Shown here: piece after piece, positions 6,395 to 8,856 of the stretch
Numbering within the stretch: position 1 is the stretch's first letter
Layout: each line of letters begins with the position of its first letter
Origin: Melioribacteraceae bacterium
Lineage (GTDB): Bacteria; Bacteroidota; Ignavibacteria; Ignavibacteriales; Melioribacteraceae
Direction of reading: 5' to 3'
NCBI GenBank assembly: GCA_015494845.1
Contig: WGAL01000006.1
Span: 1 to 8,856, forward strand
Length of the DNA: 8,856 nt
Made by a program: the position numbers and the translations under genes
The notes under the pieces: generated by a model
The model's input: only the letters and a program-made list of their open reading frames with translations
What the model was told of the DNA's origin: nothing
The model's database searches: none

Positions 6395-6994
6395 TTATTT
6401 ATCGTTTGGCTCCCGCAAACGAATTAAGCCCAAAAACTCATTGCGCGTTTTAATATCCTCCATAAAAACGCCGCGCATTGCGCTTGTAACCGTAAACGAA
6501 TTTTGCTTTTGCACGCCGCGCATCATCATACACATATGATAGGCTTCAATCACAACGCCTACGCCTTCGGGTTGTAAAACGTCCATTAAAGTATCTGCAA
6601 TTTGCTTTGTTAGCCGCTCTTGAATTTGCAAACGCCTTGCGTAAACCTCGACTATTCGCGGAATTTTACTCAGTCCGATTACCTTTCCGTTCGGAATGTA
6701 AGCAACGTGAACTTTTCCGTAAAACGGAATCATATGATGTTCGCACATACTGTACATATCGATATCGCGAACCAAAACCATTTCGTTGTGGTCTTCTTCA
6801 AAAACCGCGCCGTTGATTACGTCGTTTATGTCGGTTCTGTAACCGTGAGTTAAAAACTCGTAAGCTTTGGCAACGCGCAACGGCGTTCTCAAAAGACCTT
6901 CGCGTTCCGGGTTTTCGCCGAGTTCCGTCAAAAGTTCTTTAATCAAAGATGAAATTTTTTCTATGTTAATTTCATTCGCCCCGGTATTCGGCAT
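6395..6994 (-). CDS. folE: GTP cyclohydrolase I
   Basis: FolE opens the imidazole ring of GTP and rearranges it to 7,8-dihydroneopterin triphosphate, the entry point to folate, tetrahydropterins and 7-deazaguanines. The 199-residue protein has the expected helical N-terminus with [23 protein letters not shown], the active-site CEHH at 84-87 (Cys84 and His87 as zinc ligands, His86 catalytic region), the [13 protein letters not shown] and [10 protein letters not shown] stretches, and [11 protein letters not shown] with the third zinc ligand Cys155. All key residues are present, which marks the zinc-dependent FolE type I rather than FolE2. GGAG lies a few bases before the ATG at 6994, inside the upstream PTPS/QueD-family gene. 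The two genes overlap by 23 bases, so they are translationally coupled and probably work in the same pathway. Confidence 0.97.
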   Translation of the reverse strand: MPNTGANEINIEKISSLIKELLTELGENPEREGLLRTPLRVAKAYEFLTHGYRTDINDVINGAVFEEDHNEMVLVRDIDMYSMCEHHMIPFYGKVHVAYIPNGKVIGLSKIPRIVEVYARRLQIQERLTKQIADTLMDVLQPEGVGVVIEAYHMCMMMRGVQKQNSFTVTSAMRGVFMEDIKTRNEFLGLIRLREPNDK

Positions 6995-7385
6995 AGTTAT
7001 TCTCCGTTTCGTAAATTTTTATAGAATGCAATTTGCCGTTCGGAAGTTTGTCTTTCAACAAATCCCAAATTATCACCACGAGATTTTCAATCGTTGGATT
7101 TTTACCTTGCATCTCGGGAACATCGAAGTTTAAGTGCTTGTGGTCGAAAACCTCAATTACGTTATCGTTAATTATTTTTTGCAAATCGGTAAGATTAATA
7201 ATGAAGCCGGTTTCAGGGTCGGGTTCGCCTTCGACTACAACTTCGAGAATGTAATTGTGCCCGTGTCCGTAATAGTTATTGCACTTGCCGAAAACCTCGT
7301 CGTTTTTTTCGTTTTCCCAATTTGGGTTAAACAATCTGTGCGCCGCGCTGAAAGTTTCGCGACGCGTCAAATATACTTTTGCCAT
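6972..7385 (-). CDS. 6-pyruvoyl-tetrahydropterin synthase / QueD family protein
   Basis: COG0720 enzymes act on 7,8-dihydroneopterin triphosphate, giving 6-pyruvoyl-tetrahydropterin (PTPS) or 6-carboxy-tetrahydropterin (QueD). The 137-residue protein has FSAAHRL with His16, then [13 protein letters not shown] with the catalytic Cys35 and zinc ligands His41 and His43, DHKHLN at 81-86, NPTIEN at 96-101 and YETENN with Glu126. The spacing Cys-x5-HGH is that of mammalian-type PTPS; E. coli-type QueD has Cys-x3-HGH. I therefore lean towards PTPS, making a tetrahydrobiopterin-like cofactor, and give no gene symbol. It overlaps folE, whose product is its substrate, and begins one base after the peroxiredoxin stop. 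A sepiapterin reductase or queC/queE gene would settle the pathway; neither is in the window. Confidence 0.9.
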   Translation of the reverse strand: MAKVYLTRRETFSAAHRLFNPNWENEKNDEVFGKCNNYYGHGHNYILEVVVEGEPDPETGFIINLTDLQKIINDNVIEVFDHKHLNFDVPEMQGKNPTIENLVVIIWDLLKDKLPNGKLHSIKIYETENNYAEYRGE

Positions 7386-7386
7386 A

Positions 7387-7845
7387 TTATTCGTCCAACG
7401 CTTTTAATACTTCTTCAACGTGTTTTGCAACTTTAACTTTACGGAATATTTTTTTGATTTTTCCCTTCTCGTCGATGATAAAAGTCGAACGCTCTACGCC
7501 CATATATTTTCTTCCGTACATACTTTTTTCAACCCAAACGCCGTATTTTTGAATTACTTTCAAATCCGGGTCGCTCAACAAAATAAAAGGCAAATCGTAT
7601 TTTGCAACAAACTTTTGATGCGATTCTTGAGAATCTTTGCTAATTCCGATTACAACCGCGTTTCGTTTTTCTATTTCGGGAAGCGCTTCCTTAAAAGCCA
7701 ACGCCTCTTTTGTGCAACCGGATGTGTTGTCTTTCGGATAAAAATAAAGCACGACTTTTTTGCCAAGAAAAGATTTAAGCGAAACTTTGTTTCCGAAACT
7801 ATCCGGCAACGTAAATTGCGGCGCTTTTTTTCCTACTTCAACCAT
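7387..7845 (-). CDS. bcp: PrxQ/Bcp-type peroxiredoxin, 1-Cys
   Basis: Peroxiredoxins of the PrxQ/Bcp group reduce hydrogen peroxide and organic hydroperoxides in the cytosol through a peroxidatic cysteine. The 152-residue protein has the thioredoxin fold layout with VVLYFYPKDNTSGCT at 31-45: Thr41 and Cys44 form the TxxC motif, and Arg119 in GVERSTFIID is the conserved active-site arginine. The resolving cysteine usually five residues after the peroxidatic one (CTxxxC) is replaced by Leu49, and Cys44 is the only cysteine, so this is a 1-Cys form that needs an outside thiol. The ATG at 7845 is preferred over an in-frame TTG at 7869 because AAAGGA lies six bases before it. It leads the run towards the PTPS-family gene, one base away. 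Confidence in the family is high. Confidence 0.94.
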   Translation of the reverse strand: MVEVGKKAPQFTLPDSFGNKVSLKSFLGKKVVLYFYPKDNTSGCTKEALAFKEALPEIEKRNAVVIGISKDSQESHQKFVAKYDLPFILLSDPDLKVIQKYGVWVEKSMYGRKYMGVERSTFIIDEKGKIKKIFRKVKVAKHVEEVLKALDE

Positions 7846-7851
7846 TTTATT

Positions 7852-7857
7852 TCCTTT
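7852..7857 (-). promoter_or_regulatory. Shine-Dalgarno site of the peroxiredoxin gene
   Basis: AAAGGA on the minus strand lies six bases before the ATG at 7845. It decides this start against the TTG at 7869. Confidence 0.65.
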
Positions 7858-7995
7858 CGTTTTTTTCAAATATTAAAAATTAAAATTAATCTATTCTTAT
7901 TTCTTTTTCCAAATTTTTTCTTAACGAAACTTGGATTTGTTTTGAAACTTGTTCAAATTTAGTGGCAAATATGAAACCGAGAATGTATTACTAAA

Positions 7996-8139
7996 CCCTA
8001 CCCCGACGCCGCTTACGCGTCGCCACTCCGCCGCGGCGGATTCCAATCGGAAGGGGAATTTTATTCAATACTAAAAATTCCCCTCTCGTGAGAGGGGTGA
8101 TTTTCGACTGAGCCGGCGAAGTCGAAAATCGGGGTGTGG
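7996..8139. repeat. Multi-hairpin palindromic element, MITE-like
   Basis: Several stems sit in a row inside weak outer arms ACCCCGA (8000-8006) and TCGGGGT (8129-8135). They are GACGC with GCGTC (8005-8009 and 8017-8021), TCCGCCGCGGCGGA (8027-8040, self-complementary), AGGGGAATTTT with AAAATTCCCCT (8052-8062 and 8074-8084), CCCCTCTC with GAGAGGGG (8080-8087 and 8090-8097), and GATTTTCGACT with AGTCGAAAATC (8099-8109 and 8120-8130). The two middle stems share bases and so are alternatives. The GC-rich character differs from the AT-rich surroundings. It looks like a small non-coding dispersed element; no transposase is visible. Confidence 0.65.
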
Positions 8140-8235
8140 ATTAAAAATCTAATTTAACCACGAGTTGTAAAAACTTTTTTGACCAAATATAAACTTGTGC
8201 GTGAATTTTGTTTCTGATAATTTTAAGGTGGAACA

Positions 8236-8320
8236 AAACCACAAAGCGCACAAAGGAAGCACAATCCGCCAAAAGCGGACACAGTGTTCTCCGTGAAACC
8301 GCTTGTGTTCTTTGTGGTTT
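8236..8320. repeat. ACCACAAAG-type inverted repeat
   Basis: AAACCACAAAG, two bases, CACAA (8236-8253) pairs with TTGTG, two bases, CTTTGTGGTTT (8303-8320): 16 of 18 positions match. The loop carries a short hairpin TCCGC (8265-8269) with GCGGA (8275-8279). The style resembles a dispersed intergenic repeat; copy number cannot be judged here. Confidence 0.6.
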
Positions 8321-8321
8321 C

Positions 8322-8353
8322 AAATAAAAAACCCGACTAAAAAGCCGGGTTTT
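8322..8353 (-). terminator. Rho-independent terminator of the T9SS-protein gene
   Basis: On the minus strand AAAACCCGGC and GTCGGGTTTT form a 10-bp stem with one G-U pair (8344-8353 with 8328-8337) around a TTTTTA loop. The run TTTTTTATTTG follows at the stem's 3' side. It lies 27 bases past the stop codon at 8381 and should end that transcript before the peroxiredoxin gene. Confidence 0.85.
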
Positions 8354-8380
8354 AATTAATAAACGCTAACTAACAAAACA

Positions 8381-8856
8381 TTATTTCATCAAAATCATTT
8401 TTCTCGTTTGAACAAAATTACCTGCGCGCAACGTGTAAAAGTAAATTCCGCTTGTCAACTTACTTGCGTCGAATTTCACGCTGTATTCGCCCGCCGTTTG
8501 TTTTCCGTTTACAAGCGTCGCTACTTCTCTGCCAAGCGCGTCGTAAACTTTCAGTTGAACCGCAACGCCGCTTTCGCCAACTTTCGGGATTGCATAATTT
8601 ATTGTAGTCGTTGGGTTAAACGGATTAGGATAATTTTGCGCAAGTTCAAATTTCGTAGGCGCTCCGACGGTTACTTCAACTTCTTTCGAGTATTTGTAAC
8701 TTCCGTCCAAATCGATTTGTTTCAAGCGGTATGTATATTCTCCGTCACTTACGGAATTATCTACAAACGAATATTCTTTCGGTGAGTTGCTGTTGCCTGC
8801 GCCTTCTACAAAACCAATTTTTACAAACTCTGAACGCTGACCGCTAATTGCTGAAC
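8381..8856 (-). CDS. Secreted protein with T9SS C-terminal sorting domain, partial
   Basis: This is the C-terminal 157 residues of a larger exported protein whose start lies beyond the right edge; the reading frame is open to the end of the window, so the TTG at 8725 is not a real start. The visible part begins with a beta-rich stretch typical of the module before the sorting signal (RSEFVKIGFVEGAG, then EYTYRLKQIDLDGSYKYS). It continues with ELAQNYPNPFNPTTTINYAIP, the hallmark of the type A T9SS sorting domain, then VYDALGREVATLVNG, SGIYFYTLRAG and a basic C-terminal KMILMK. Such domains direct proteins through the outer membrane by the PorSS/T9SS machinery and are then cleaved or attached to the surface. 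The cargo's activity cannot be told from this piece. A terminator follows directly. Confidence 0.9.
   Translation of the reverse strand, partial: SAISGQRSEFVKIGFVEGAGNSNSPKEYSFVDNSVSDGEYTYRLKQIDLDGSYKYSKEVEVTVGAPTKFELAQNYPNPFNPTTTINYAIPKVGESGVAVQLKVYDALGREVATLVNGKQTAGEYSVKFDASKLTSGIYFYTLRAGNFVQTRKMILMK

Larger units (their letters stand above)
7846..8380. other. Gene-poor, repeat-rich spacer upstream of the peroxiredoxin gene
   Basis: About 535 bases hold no credible gene. From the left there is an AT-rich leader of about 150 bases before the peroxiredoxin, then a palindromic element (7996-8139), a plain AT-rich stretch in which I see nothing (8140-8235), an ACCACAAAG-type inverted repeat (8236-8320) and the terminator of the T9SS-protein gene. 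The promoter of the peroxiredoxin operon most likely lies in the AT-rich leader, but I could not place it with confidence. Confidence 0.6.

Noticed and set aside
7954..7961. TAAATTTG on the minus strand as a Bacteroidota-type -7 box (TAnnTTTG) for the peroxiredoxin operon
   Set aside because: The box matches but no TTG-type -33 element lies at the right distance, and the region is AT-rich enough for chance matches.
7420..7962. Plus-strand open frame of 180 codons opposite the peroxiredoxin
   Set aside because: Its product is a phenylalanine/arginine-rich shadow with no domain, and it lies over the well-supported peroxiredoxin gene and its AT-rich leader.
8141..8323. Minus-strand open frame of 60 codons in the repeat-rich spacer
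   Set aside because: It is made largely of the ACCACAAAG inverted repeat, has no recognisable domain and no good ribosome site.

Overview
The window is a densely packed stretch of a bacterial chromosome in which every recognisable gene lies on the minus strand, so gene order is read from right to left. The base composition is AT-rich. The right-hand gene ends in a type IX secretion (T9SS) C-terminal sorting domain with the signature NYPNPFNPTT. Several genes have clear GGAGG-type ribosome binding sites, which many core Bacteroidota largely lack. Together these suggest the Bacteroidota/Chlorobiota/Ignavibacteriota group, most likely an Ignavibacteria-like organism. That placement is an inference from protein style, not from a marker gene.

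From right to left: the 3' end of a secreted T9SS-substrate protein (8381-8856) is closed by a rho-independent terminator (8322-8353). A gene-poor spacer of about 530 bases follows and is full of palindromic repeats. Then comes a run that looks like one or two operons. The first part is a 1-Cys PrxQ/Bcp peroxiredoxin, a 6-pyruvoyl-tetrahydropterin synthase/QueD-family enzyme and GTP cyclohydrolase I (folE), which overlaps its neighbour by 23 bases. The second part starts after a 36-base perfect palindrome. It holds a ComEA-like helix-hairpin-helix membrane protein, a single-pass membrane protein with a pseudopilin-like stretch, a PilM/DUF3822-like actin-fold protein, rsmD (16S rRNA m2G966 methyltransferase) and coaD (phosphopantetheine adenylyltransferase).

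Downstream of coaD a 300-base spacer carries a REP-like imperfect palindrome and a heptamer array interrupted by a small hairpin. The left third is a 787-residue lipoprotein of unknown function, followed after nine bases by the 5' end of a family 5 (DppA/OppA-type) solute-binding protein that runs off the window.

Functionally, FolE makes 7,8-dihydroneopterin triphosphate, which is the substrate of the adjacent PTPS/QueD-family protein. The C-x5-HGH motif of that protein points to tetrahydropterin-cofactor chemistry rather than queuosine. The ComEA-like, pseudopilin-like and PilM-like genes may form a DNA-uptake or pilus-like envelope module, although this is weakly supported. The most distinctive non-coding signal is a short hairpin, TCCGCC-loop-(G)GCGGA, found inside three otherwise unrelated intergenic repeats. 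In one case removing 19 bases restores four in-register heptamers, which looks like a nested insertion.
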